In this document: piece after piece, positions 50,425-64,000 of the stretch
How the letters are laid out: each line of letters starts with the position of its first letter
Numbering within the stretch: position 1 is the stretch's first letter
DNA from: Acidobacteriota bacterium
GTDB lineage: Bacteria; Acidobacteriota; Thermoanaerobaculia; Multivoradales; JAGPDF01
DNA length: 64,000 nt
Assembly: GCA_014584695.1 (NCBI GenBank)
Contig: JACTMI010000029.1
Location: 17,151-81,150 of the forward strand
Reading direction: 5' to 3'
Position numbers and translations under genes: made by a program
Notes under the pieces: generated by a model
Told to the model about the DNA's origin: nothing
Databases searched by the model: none
What the model saw: the letters and a program-made list of their open reading frames with translations, nothing else

Positions 50425-53400
50425 GTGAAGGCTATCCGTTCGGAGGTCGTCCGCGTCGCGCTGTTCGCTCTCCTCGCTCCATTCTCGACCTTCTGCCCAC
50501 CGCTCGGCGCCAATCCACCGACGCTGGTCCTCGACGCAGCGATCGATCCGACCGACGCGCAGGGCTCGCAACCCGCGCAGCTGACGTCGCTCGAAGGAGC
50601 CGCTGTCTTCGTCGCCTTCGACGACGATTTCATCGAGCGGCTCTGGCGCAGCGACGGCACGCTCCGAGGCACCTTCGCGCTCGCACCCGCCTGCGCCCCC
50701 TACCCCTTCCGCCCGGTTTGGACCCGGCTCGGATCAGCCGTCGGGGTGGCCTACTTTTCTCGCGCGTGCACGGGCGCGGGGACCGGCCTCTGGCGCACGG
50801 ACGGCACGGTCGCCGGCACCTTCGAGCTGCTCGCCTTCAGCGCCGCGTACACGTCGGTGCGCGCGACGATCTTCGGCGATGGGCTGCTGTTCCTCGAAGA
50901 CGACCTCGAAGCGGCTGGCTATCCCTCTCGGCTCAGGATCTGGCGCACCGACGGATCGGTGGCGGGCACGCGCCGGGTCGTCGACCGCGATCTCGGCGAG
51001 CCGGCGAATTTCAGCGCACCGGCCGCCGCGCCGGCCGATGCACCGGAGCGAGTCGAGCTGATCGTCCGCAGACTCGCGGGCCCGGTCGAGCTCTGGGCGA
51101 GCGGCGGCACCGAAGCGACCACCCGTCGCGTGATCGACTTGCCCGAGGGGTTTCGTTTCGATTTCGATCCGCGCAGCGTCCCGTTCGGCCACCGGATCTC
51201 CTGGCGCGCGGTGACGACGCAACTCTGGGTCAGCGACGGCACCGCGGCGGGCAGCGGGAGCGTGACCGCGTTCGCGCACCCGGCGCAGGACCTCGCCTGG
51301 GCCCGCCCGACCGCCGACGGCGACCGCCTGCTCTTCCACGCCCGGGACGACGCCGGCGAGCAGGTCTGGCAGACCGACGGCACCGCGGCCGGAACCCGGC
51401 GCCTGACCGAGCTCGAGTCTCCGTACGCGCTGCAGTACTTCCATGGCCGGACTTGGATCGTCCCCGTGGGCGAGCGCCTGCTCCTCTTCGCCTCCGACCT
51501 CGAGGGCAGGACACAGCTGGTCGCATTCGACCGCACGACCTCGGTGCTCGCGGTGCTGGCCCATCCCTGCGGCGCGGAGATCGAGCCCTGGGCCTGCAGG
51601 GCGAAGCTCTGGATCGATCGGGCGGGCGAGCTCGCGCTGTTCCCGATGCCGGTCGGATCGAGCGGAGTGCTGGCGGTTTCCGACGGCACGCCGGGGGGGA
51701 CCCGTACGGTGGGCGATCTCTGCCCGGCGGGCTGCGCGGGGGCGGCCTCCCCGCCCACGGCCGTGGGCGCGGAGCTGTTCGGGGCGGTCGAGATCGAGCC
51801 GGACGAAGTCGAGCTCTGGTCGGTCGATCCCGCGGGTGAGCTGACCAGCTGGGGAGGGGGCGTCTCCAGGATCGCGCCGCTCTCGGACAGCGACGGCGGC
51901 CCCCGGGTCACGCGCGCCGGCGGACTGCTGCTCGCGGCGGCGTCGGACGGGCGGCACGGTGTCGAGCCGTTCCGCGCCCTGGCTCCCGGCGGCGGACTCG
52001 AGCTGGTGCGCGACCTCGCCTTCGACCGCCCCGGCTCGACGTTCGAACCGGGGGTGGAGCTCGACGGCGAGCTCTACCTCGCCGTCAACCGCAGCGTCGT
52101 GCGGACGGACGGGACCGCCGCGGGCACGCTCGAGCTGCTGAGCCCGCCCTCGGGTTTCTGCCCACCCGGAGGAGGCGAGGGAGAAGTCGCGCGGCTCGAC
52201 CCGCTGAGGACGAGTCTGCTGGTCTCGATCGGCGACTGTGAGACGCCGGCGCTCTGGAGCTACGAGCCGGCGAGCGGCGAGCTCACGACCCTGCTCGGCC
52301 CCGAGCGGCCCGACCGGCCGTTCTTCCGTCGGGTCGCCGCGGTCGCGGCGAGCGAGGCGGACCTGCTCCTCGGCCCCCACGGCCTCCATGGCTCGGGCTC
52401 GACGGAGCTCTGGGCGACCGATGGGACCGAGGTGGGAACGCGGTCGCTCGCCGTCGTGCCCGGCCAGGCCAACGGCGTCGTGCGCCTGGGTGAGACGCGC
52501 GTGATCCTCGGCCAGAGGGTCTACCTTTGGCAACCGGGCGACGCCGCGCCGCGTGAGGTGGCGACCGGTCCGCTCGACCTCGCCGACCCGTTCGGCGTCG
52601 CGGGGGGGCGCGCCGTCTTGACCGCCGTCGCCGCCGGAGCGGACTGGACCTCCCTCCTCGCAGTGGGCGCGGAGGGTTCGAGCGAGTGGCTGGTCTCTTT
52701 CGGCGAGCCGGTCTGGATCCACCCCGGGCGCGCGCTCGGGGAGCTCTGGCTCTTCCTGGTCGAGCGCGGCCCCTTCGGGCTGCTCGAGCTCTGGGCGACC
52801 GACGGCACCGCCGCCGGCACCGGCGCGCTCGCCGGCTTCGGCGTGCCGACACAGGGCGTGTACGGCACTCGCCTGCTGCTGCCGCTGGGCGACCGCCTGG
52901 CGTTCCTGGGTTTCTCGGCCGCGGGCGAGATCGAGCTCTGGGCAACCGACGGCACCGCCTCGGGCACGGTGCGGCTCGACCGGATCGGCGACGCGGCGAG
53001 GTCGCTGCACGTGCTCTCGGTTGCTACGACGGGCACGCGCGTCTTTGCCGTCGGCGCGCCGCTCAGCGAGGAGGGTGCGCAGGATCTCGAGCGCTTGCTC
53101 CTCTGGTCGAGCCCTGAAGCGTCAGGCGCCGGCGCCACCGCCGGCGAGTGGCAGCTGCCGGACCACGCCTTCCTCCTGGAGCTCCAGCGGATCGGCGTGC
53201 TCCAGCCGCTCGGCGAGCGGGTCTACTTCGCCGCGGCGACCGGCGCCGGCGGGATGGAGCTGTGGACGAGCGACGGCACGCCGGTCGGTACGACGCGCGT
53301 CGCCGATCTCGCGCCGGGTGCGAACGGCTCCTGGCCGGCGGACTTCGGCGTGGCCGGCGGCCGCCTGTTCTTCTCGGCGGACGACGGGCTGACCGGCCGC

Positions 53401-54195
53401 GAGCTGTGGAGCTACGACCCGGGGGACGGCGCGCTCTGCCGCGAGTCGCCGACGGCGCTCTGCCTGTCCGAAGGCCGTTTCCGGATCGAAGTCGCCTGGG
53501 AGGACTTCGCGGGCACGCGGGGCGTCGCCACGGCGGTGCCGCTGACGGCCGACTCGGGGGCGTTCTGGTTCTTCGACCCTTCCAACCTCGAGCTGGCCGC
53601 CAAAGTGCTGGACGGCCGCGGCACCAACGGCCACCACTGGGTCTTCTTCGGCGCGCTTTCGAACCTCCGCTACGCGTTGACCGTGCGCAATGGCGCGACC
53701 GGCGCGGCCCGCCGCTACGTCAACCCGGCGGGGACCTACGCGTCGGTGGGCGACGCCGCGGCTTTCGGCCCGCTCGGTGCCGCCGCGACGACGGCGCCGC
53801 TGGAGGAGGAAGCGCAGCCGTCGGGCGAGCGCACGGCCGCCGCCTCGGCGCTCGGGTCCTGCGGTCCAGCGCTGACCAGCCTCTGCCTGCGCGGCGGCCG
53901 CTTCCGGGTCGAAGTGGTCTGGCGCGACTTCGAAGGGCGGACCGGGAAGGGCTACGCGATGCCATGGCCGGGCGACGAAGCGGGGGGCTTCTGGTTCTTT
54001 CATCCGGACAACGTCGAGCTGATCGTCAAAGTGCTCGACGGCAGGGGGGTCAACGGCCGGTACTGGTACTACTTCAGCGGTCTGTCGAACGTCCAGTTCC
54101 AGCTCCACATCGACGACCTCCTGACCGGCTACAGCAGGATCTTTTTCAACCCCTCCGGCCGTTTCGTCAGCGTCGGCGACGTCGACGCGTTCTGA
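50425..54195 (+). CDS. Large secreted ELWxTDGTxxGT-repeat protein with duplicated C-terminal domain
   Basis: 1,256 residues from the GTG at 50425, which gives the signal peptide MKAIRSEVVRVALFALLAPF. About a dozen blades carry the LWxTDGTxxGT motif (LWRTDGTVAGTF, VWQTDGTAAGTR, LWATDGTASGTV, LWTSDGTPVGTT), a beta-propeller-like repeat, running from about residue 70 to 1000. The C-terminus holds two copies of a ~95-residue domain: LCLSEGRFRIEVAWEDFAG and LCLRGGRFRVEVVWRDFEG, each followed by FWFF, VKVLDGRG.NG..W and a closing ..GDAAAF/GDVDAF. I associate this domain with Thermoanaerobaculia. It is likely a surface or released protein. Binding partner unknown. Confidence 0.85.
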   Translation: MKAIRSEVVRVALFALLAPFSTFCPPLGANPPTLVLDAAIDPTDAQGSQPAQLTSLEGAAVFVAFDDDFIERLWRSDGTLRGTFALAPACAPYPFRPVWTRLGSAVGVAYFSRACTGAGTGLWRTDGTVAGTFELLAFSAAYTSVRATIFGDGLLFLEDDLEAAGYPSRLRIWRTDGSVAGTRRVVDRDLGEPANFSAPAAAPADAPERVELIVRRLAGPVELWASGGTEATTRRVIDLPEGFRFDFDPRSVPFGHRISWRAVTTQLWVSDGTAAGSGSVTAFAHPAQDLAWARPTADGDRLLFHARDDAGEQVWQTDGTAAGTRRLTELESPYALQYFHGRTWIVPVGERLLLFASDLEGRTQLVAFDRTTSVLAVLAHPCGAEIEPWACRAKLWIDRAGELALFPMPVGSSGVLAVSDGTPGGTRTVGDLCPAGCAGAASPPTAVGAELFGAVEIEPDEVELWSVDPAGELTSWGGGVSRIAPLSDSDGGPRVTRAGGLLLAAASDGRHGVEPFRALAPGGGLELVRDLAFDRPGSTFEPGVELDGELYLAVNRSVVRTDGTAAGTLELLSPPSGFCPPGGGEGEVARLDPLRTSLLVSIGDCETPALWSYEPASGELTTLLGPERPDRPFFRRVAAVAASEADLLLGPHGLHGSGSTELWATDGTEVGTRSLAVVPGQANGVVRLGETRVILGQRVYLWQPGDAAPREVATGPLDLADPFGVAGGRAVLTAVAAGADWTSLLAVGAEGSSEWLVSFGEPVWIHPGRALGELWLFLVERGPFGLLELWATDGTAAGTGALAGFGVPTQGVYGTRLLLPLGDRLAFLGFSAAGEIELWATDGTASGTVRLDRIGDAARSLHVLSVATTGTRVFAVGAPLSEEGAQDLERLLLWSSPEASGAGATAGEWQLPDHAFLLELQRIGVLQPLGERVYFAAATGAGGMELWTSDGTPVGTTRVADLAPGANGSWPADFGVAGGRLFFSADDGLTGRELWSYDPGDGALCRESPTALCLSEGRFRIEVAWEDFAGTRGVATAVPLTADSGAFWFFDPSNLELAAKVLDGRGTNGHHWVFFGALSNLRYALTVRNGATGAARRYVNPAGTYASVGDAAAFGPLGAAATTAPLEEEAQPSGERTAAASALGSCGPALTSLCLRGGRFRVEVVWRDFEGRTGKGYAMPWPGDEAGGFWFFHPDNVELIVKVLDGRGVNGRYWYYFSGLSNVQFQLHIDDLLTGYSRIFFNPSGRFVSVGDVDAF

Positions 54196-54236
54196 GATTC
54201 GAGCGCGACGCGCCGCCGCGACGTATCATCCGCGTC

Positions 54237-54647
54237 GTGTCGGCACCCACGAAGAAGGCTCCAGCGGCGCCGAAGGAGCCGGCGCGGCGCTCGGGGGTGA
54301 AGGCGAGCGAGGACGCGGCCGCGCCCTCGCTCCGCTTCCACTGTTCCAGCGAGCTGCACGCGCGGGCGCTGGCCCTGCTCGATCGGGTCGAGCGGGCCGA
54401 GGACGCCGCGGCGCATCGTGACGAGGTCGCGGAGCTGGTGGTGCAGCTGACCGAGGCCGGCCTGGACGACTACTTCATGAAGCCGCTCGACCGCACCCGG
54501 CCAGGCTTCGTCATCCGGCAGTCGGCCAACGTCGGCATGGCCGGCGCGCGTCAGGTGATGGGCTCGGTCCTGCGCCGGATCATCGGCCACATGGACGGCC
54601 CGCAGATCCACTCCGTCTGCGCCTCCATCCGCGACCTGATGCGGTGA
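54237..54647 (+). CDS. Conserved small protein of unknown function
   Basis: 136 residues. A basic, Lys/Ala/Pro-rich N-terminus (first ~35 residues) is followed by a helical domain: SSELHARALALLDRVERAED, then VVQLTEAGLDDYFMKPL, VIRQSANVGMAGARQVMGSV, LRRIIGHMDG and IHSVCASIRDLMR. The core reads like a compact helical bundle but I do not recognise a named family. It starts at a GTG 41 bp after the ELWxTDGT protein and has the coding character of its neighbours. Confidence 0.7.
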   Translation: MSAPTKKAPAAPKEPARRSGVKASEDAAAPSLRFHCSSELHARALALLDRVERAEDAAAHRDEVAELVVQLTEAGLDDYFMKPLDRTRPGFVIRQSANVGMAGARQVMGSVLRRIIGHMDGPQIHSVCASIRDLMR

Positions 54648-54776
54648 CTCCGCCGTGAGCTCGCCGACGCGCTCGAAGCGGCGGTAGAGCGGTGCGGAAG
54701 CCGGCGACAGGGTCGAGCTCCGAGAGCGCCCGGCCGCCACGAGCCCGGCCGCGCTCGGGCGTGCTGGCCGATGCTG

Positions 54777-57610
<2,834 letters not shown>

Positions 57611-57614
<4 letters not shown>

Positions 57615-58210
57615 GGACCCGGAGCGAGCGTCGCGCCGTTCGAGGCGCCGAGCTCGGAGCGCAGCCAGGCCTGGGCGAAGGCGAGGTCGCGGTTGACCGT
57701 GCGGGTGGCGACGCCCAGCAGCTCGGCGGTCTCGTCGACGCCGAGGCCGGCGAAACAGCGGAGCTCCATCACCCGCGCGGGCCGTGGGTGGGCCGCCGCC
57801 AAACGTTCGAGCGCGAGGTCGAGGGCGAGGACCTCGTCGGCGGTGGCGTCGATCCGAGCCGACTCCTCCTCCAGCGTGGTCGCGGTGATCCCCCCGCCAC
57901 GCTTGTGGCGGCGACGACGGCGGGCCGCGTCGACCAGGACTTGGCGCATCGCCCGGGCGGCGGCGCCGAAGAAGTAGGCGCGACTGCCGACGGGAGCCTG
58001 GTGACCGTCGACGAGCTTGAGCCAGGCCTCGTGGACGAGCGCGGTGGTGTCGAGGGTGAGGCGGTGGCCCTCGCGCGCGAGCTGGCGATGGGCGAGGCGG
58101 CGCAGCTCGTCGTAGACCAGCGGCACGAGGCGGTCGAGCACGCGCCGATCCTCCTCGATGCTCTCGCCGGCCTGCGCCAGCACGGCCGTCACCTGCTCTC
58201 GCAACCGCAT
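57611..58210 (-). CDS. ECF-type RNA polymerase sigma factor
   Basis: 199 residues. Region 2 has DELRRLAHRQLAREGHRLTL and DTTALVHEAWLKLVDGHQAP, with region 2.4 AYFFGAAARAMRQVLVDAAR, and region 4 has ELRCFAGLGVDETAELLGVA and TRTVNRDLAFAQAWLRSELG. This is the ECF family that pairs with Ser/Thr kinases in Acidobacteriota and Planctomycetes. No anti-sigma factor is visible, so control may be by the kinase encoded next. Its TGA overlaps the kinase ATG. Confidence 0.93.
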
Positions 58211-58363
58211 CGCTTGAACGCCTGAGCGCGGAGGATTCTACCGCGCGTCGACCGGCGCCGGCCGGGAGGCCCCCGAGCCAGCTGCGGCAATCCGTAGGTC
58301 GGTCCGCCCCGCCATGGCGCTCCAGCGCTCCCGCTGGCGCACGTACGGGTAGGAGGTACCCTC

Positions 58364-59617
58364 ATGAAGCTACGACTGGATCGCGTCGCCGCGATCGCGC
58401 GTGCCGGCCTCGTCGCCCTGGCGGGCACGCTGGCCTCGGTTGCCGTCCACGCCCAGCAGACGCTCACGCAGCACCAGCGCATCGAGTGGGACGAATCGCA
58501 AGGAGGCATCTTCGAGCTTCCCGGGGGCGCCTCTTTTGGTGCGAGCTTGTGTGCCGCCAAGGACAGTCCTGGCCTGGCGCAGGCGGCGACCGTCAACGCC
58601 CACGCGCGGGCTCGCCTCGAGCTCATCGCCGGACAGTGGGTCACCATTTCGCAGTCGCCGAGCTCCGAAGGGCCCCAGCGCTTCGCGTGTGGCCGCAACG
58701 AGAATGGCTCGACCCTGGTCACGGGGGTCAAGTTGCCGGGCCCCGCGTATCGCATCGTCTCGGTGCCGCCGGGGGAGGTGCTGGTCGACGGGCTGACGGG
58801 CGACAGCGTCCACGCGGTGTCGCGGTACGGCAATCTCATCGCCGTCGGTCAGCCCACCCGGGGGGCCGGAGGAGCGGTGAGCTACTACCGTCGCGATGGT
58901 GCTGGCGTCTGGCAATTCGAGCGGCGCCATTTCGGCTTGCTTGACACGCAGTTTGGTCAATCGGTCGTGGTCATCAGCGAGCATCTCGTCCTCATCGGGG
59001 CGCCGGCCTGGGGGTCGAACGGCCAGGTGTTGCTGGCCTACACCGACCCCACCAGCGGGAGCCTGAGCACGCTCTTCGATGGGCCCAGCACCGGCTCCGG
59101 ATACGGCTTCGGCAGCTCCCTGGCGGTGGATGGTGCCTGGCTCGCGGTCGGGGTTCCGTACTTCGACCGCCTGCTCGCGGGCGGCGGCGTGGCCGAGAGG
59201 GCGGGCGCGGTCTATCTCTACGAGTGGGACAGCTTCGGTTGGGTGTTCCGCACTCGCGTGCTGGGCAACACCACCAGTGGCCTGCTCGGCGCTCACATCG
59301 CGCTCGCGACGTTCCCAGGTGGAGGGGCGATGCTGGTGGCTGGCGCGCCAGGTGAGCTCGGCGCCCATGGGAACGCACGGGTCTATACCCTCGATGGAGA
59401 CACCTGGAGCTTCCGCTACCGTCTCGTCGACGACTCCGGCTCGAGCCAGGACCGTGTCGGGCTCGGGGTGGCGATCGCGAACCCGTCGCGGGTCCTCGTG
59501 GGCAGCCCGAATTGGGGGACGCAGGCAAAGGGCGCTGTGCTCGCCTTCCTCGTGCCGCTCTTCAGCGACGGCTTCGAGTCCGGTACCACCGGCGCCTGGG
59601 CGGCGACAGTCCCGTAG
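58364..59617 (+). CDS. Secreted FG-GAP-like beta-propeller protein
   Basis: 417 residues with signal peptide (IARAGLVALAGTLASVAVHA) and about six to seven blades of FG-GAP character, e.g. GYGFGSSLAVDGAWLAVGVP, AGAVYLYEWDSFGWVFR and DRVGLGVAIANPSRVLVGSP, as in surface adhesin-like propellers. The C-terminus LFSDGFESGTTGAWAAT carries the same F-x-D-x-F-E-x5-A-W tag as two proteins near 18-20 kb. The ATG at 58364 follows GGTAGGAGGTACCCTC. It diverges from the sigma factor gene. Confidence 0.82.
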   Translation: MKLRLDRVAAIARAGLVALAGTLASVAVHAQQTLTQHQRIEWDESQGGIFELPGGASFGASLCAAKDSPGLAQAATVNAHARARLELIAGQWVTISQSPSSEGPQRFACGRNENGSTLVTGVKLPGPAYRIVSVPPGEVLVDGLTGDSVHAVSRYGNLIAVGQPTRGAGGAVSYYRRDGAGVWQFERRHFGLLDTQFGQSVVVISEHLVLIGAPAWGSNGQVLLAYTDPTSGSLSTLFDGPSTGSGYGFGSSLAVDGAWLAVGVPYFDRLLAGGGVAERAGAVYLYEWDSFGWVFRTRVLGNTTSGLLGAHIALATFPGGGAMLVAGAPGELGAHGNARVYTLDGDTWSFRYRLVDDSGSSQDRVGLGVAIANPSRVLVGSPNWGTQAKGAVLAFLVPLFSDGFESGTTGAWAATVP

Positions 59618-59685
59618 CGAGACCCGAGGCGAAAGCCCAGCGGCGCGGCACCGCCTTCGAAGCGCCCCCGACCGGCGGCCCTGGA

Positions 59686-60683
59686 TCATGCGCGCCGAGA
59701 GGGCTCGAGATGGTCCCAGCCGAGGTGGGGCAAGGCGCGCGCGCGGCCGTCGGGGAGGCGGAGCCGGACGCGTTCGGAGTCGTCGAGCGTGCCGACGCGG
59801 CGGAGGCCGGGGAGCTGGGGCGGAGTGGCGCGCGCGGGCAGGGTGAACAGCAGGACGTAGTCCTCGCCGCCGCCGAGCTGGAGCGCGCCCGGGTCGAGGC
59901 CGAGCGCGACCGCGAGGGCGGCGAAACCGGTGGGCGCGCTGGCACGCACCGCGGCGAGGTCGAGCTCGGCGCCGACGCCGCTCGCCTCGCACAGGCGGTG
60001 GAGGTCTTTCGCCAGGCCGTCGGAGAGGTCGATCGCGGCGCCGGCGCGGCGCGCCCGCGCGAGCGCCAGCCCGAGCTCGAGCTGGGGCCGGGGGAGCAAG
60101 TGGCGCCGGACCGCGCGCCGGGCCGCGCCGGCGAGCGCTGCCGGCAGGTCGAGCCGCGCCGGCAGCTGGACTGCGCCCCGCTCGAGCCGCGCGCCCCGTT
60201 CGAGCAGCGCGCGCCCGAGCGCCGACTCGCCGACCGGGCCGCCCAGCCACAGCGCCTGCCCGGCCCGTCCGGCGGCGCGGTGGAGGCTGGCGGCGCCGCG
60301 CTCCCGTTCGCCGACGAGCGTCAGCGACAGGTGGAGCGCTGGCGCCGTCGCGAGATCGCCGCCGGCGAGCGCCACGCCATGGCGGGCGCAGGCGGCGAGC
60401 AGGCTGGAGAAGAATCGGCGATGGGCGAAGCCGGGCGGCGCCGCGACGGTGACGAGCGCCCAGCGCGGGCGCGCCCCGGAGGCGGCGAGGTCGGAGAGGT
60501 TCACCGCCAGCAGCCGGCGGCCGAGCAGCGCGGGGTCGGTGCCGGCGGCGAAGTGGACGGCCTCGATCTGCTGGTCGACCGTCGCCACCACCCGCCCGCG
60601 GGCCGGCAGCGTGGCGGTGTCGTCGCCGAGTCCGCCGCCCGGCAGCCGCCGGGCGAGCCAGCCGAGCAGCCGCTCTTCGCCGT

Positions 60684-60687
<4 letters not shown>
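59686..60687 (-). CDS. thiL: Thiamine-monophosphate kinase
   Basis: 333 residues. It has GGLGDDTATLPARGRVVATV (GDD metal site), RRLLAVNLSDLAASGARPRW, GVALAGGDLATAPALHLSLT, AAIDLSDGLAKDLHRLCEAS and LQLGGGEDYVLLFTLP, the full ThiL motif set. It phosphorylates thiamine monophosphate to the diphosphate. A GTG start overlaps the lon stop (GTGA), so it is the third gene of an nrdR-lon-thiL run. Confidence 0.93.
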
Positions 60688-63136
<2,449 letters not shown>

Positions 63137-63140
<4 letters not shown>

Positions 63141-63619
63141 CGGCGCCCCTTCCGCTTCTTCGGTTTCTGGTTCTTCAAGAGCGTCTTCAACTCCTCCATG
63201 AACTCGCCGACGTCCTCGAAGCGGCGGTAGACCGAAGCGAAGCGGACGTAGGCGACCTGATCCAGCTCCGAGAGCCGGGTCATCAGGAATGCCCCCAGCT
63301 CGCTGGTCGAGATCTCGCGGTCCTCGCGCTCGGCGAGCAGGTTCTCGGCCTCGTCGGCGACCTGCTCGAGCTGCAGCGGCGATACCGGCCGCTTCTCGCA
63401 GGCCTTTTCCAACCCGCGCAGCAGCTTGGCGCGGTCGAAGTCCTGCCGCGAGCCGTCGTTCTTGACCACCTTGAAGGCGATCTCCTCGACCTTCTCGTAG
63501 GTGGTGAAGCGACGCCCGCACTCGGCGCATTCGCGACGCCGCCGCACGGTGCCGTGATCCCGGCTCTCGCGCGAGTCGACGACCCGGTCTTCGACGGCCG
63601 CGCAAAAGGGGCAGCGCAT
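63137..63619 (-). CDS. nrdR: Transcriptional regulator NrdR
   Basis: 160 residues, standard length. Zinc ribbon MRCPFCAAVEDRVVDSRES ... RRRRECAECGRRFTTYEKVE, then the ATP-cone domain KVVKNDGSRQDFDRAKLLRG and YVRFASVYRRFEDVGEFMEE. It represses ribonucleotide reductase genes when dATP is high. A basic C-terminal tail ends in KKRKGRR. It begins a minus-strand run nrdR-lon-thiL with ATGA/GTGA overlaps. Confidence 0.97.
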
Positions 63620-63652
63620 GCCGGCGACTCTACCAGCGGCGGCGCGGCGCGG

Positions 63653-64000
63653 TCAGTCCTTGGGCTTGAGCGCGACGTTGAGGTTGAGCAGGACTTTCTC
63701 GAGCAGCGCCGGGTCCGAGATCTCGATCGGCAGGTCGCGGATCGCGTCGACCACCTTGTGGTCGTCGTCCTCGACCCGCAGATTGAGCAGGAAGCGGCGG
63801 GCGCGCTGGTACTCGGAGCGCTTGAGCGTCAGCTCGACCGAGCGGTGGATCTCGCCCTTGCCGTTGGTCGCCGCCTTCGGGAAGCCCCCCGACTGGACCG
63901 CGGGCGGTGCCGCCTTCGGGTAGGCGCCGGAGTGCGGCGCCGGCGGCGCCGGTTTCGGCGCCGCGCCCGCTGGCGCGGCCGGTGCGCGCGCGGCGGGCGG
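63653..64000 (-). CDS. Unknown protein, C-terminal part (runs off the right edge)
   Basis: 115 residues visible. An Ala/Pro-rich linker with the repeated GxYPKAAPPAV/GGFPKAA motif leads to a charged domain EIHRSVELTLKRSEYQRARR, then FLLNLRVEDDDHKVVDAIRD and LEKVLLNLNVALKPKD. The rest of the gene is outside the window. It lies 33 bp upstream of nrdR on the same strand, so it may share a transcript. I do not recognise the family. Confidence 0.6.
   Translation of the reverse strand, partial: PPAARAPAAPAGAAPKPAPPAPHSGAYPKAAPPAVQSGGFPKAATNGKGEIHRSVELTLKRSEYQRARRFLLNLRVEDDDHKVVDAIRDLPIEISDPALLEKVLLNLNVALKPKD

Overview
The window is a GC-rich chromosomal segment that looks like an Acidobacteriota genome, most likely of the Thermoanaerobaculia type. 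This is inferred from gene content, not from a marker gene. The pointers are Ser/Thr kinases fused to PD40 propeller repeats (19646-22285) or to TPRs with an overlapping ECF sigma factor (54777-58210), a 1,256-residue protein of 'LWxTDGTxxGT' repeats with a duplicated C-terminal domain (50425-54195), and secreted proteins ending in a shared F-x-D-x-F-E-x5-A-W tag. No rRNA or tRNA gene was seen.

Region 1 (1-17.2 kb) is an accessory defence and toxin-antitoxin island full of wreckage. A HerA-like ATPase that runs in from the left edge precedes a complete type I restriction HsdR. Next comes an intact AAA ATPase + TOPRIM-like (DUF4276-type) pair. It is flanked by two copies of a DUF6933-like gene plus a helicase N-terminal fragment, and the right copy is decayed. 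Then follow an HNH nuclease that looks 5'-truncated, an eroded MNT/HEPN pair, a cluster of ~200-bp MITE-like repeats, a HigA fragment, a HigB with an internal deletion but an intact antitoxin, a DUF4143 ATPase whose start codon lies inside a 43-bp dyad, an AbiEii-like scrap, and an intact HigBA pair with a palindromic operator. SRPBCC, thermonuclease and OsmC genes are interspersed.

Region 2 (17.2-30 kb) holds secreted proteins and membrane genes. They are a CSLREA-type beta-helix protein, a decapitated esterase joined to a displaced copy of a kinase tail, the PD40 kinase, a four-gene overlapping operon (membrane protein, rhodanese, membrane protein, HTH), another MITE-like copy, a MATE transporter, two different tandem arrays, two secreted unknowns and a BrnTA toxin-antitoxin pair.

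Region 3 (30-50 kb) is mainly housekeeping and envelope. It has a UDP-sugar epimerase, an Mla lipid-transport cluster (permease, ATPase, MCE protein), a PlsC acyltransferase - Mrp ATPase - LpxH-like operon, a CXXCH lipoprotein, a tight operon of three hydrolases (HEXXH peptidase, ComEC-like MBL protein, DUF2235), a PhnP-like MBL protein, AroA, a large sigma-54 activator and a Gfo/Idh/MocA oxidoreductase.

Region 4 (50-64 kb) has the ELWxTDGT protein, a small unknown, the TPR kinase with its sigma factor, an FG-GAP-like secreted protein, and a minus-strand overlapping run nrdR-lon-thiL. A partial unknown gene leaves at the right edge.

The genes most worth following for a new system are the AAA/DUF4276 module with its flanking duplicated genes, the three-hydrolase operon, and the MITE-like family with the tandem array that shares its core.
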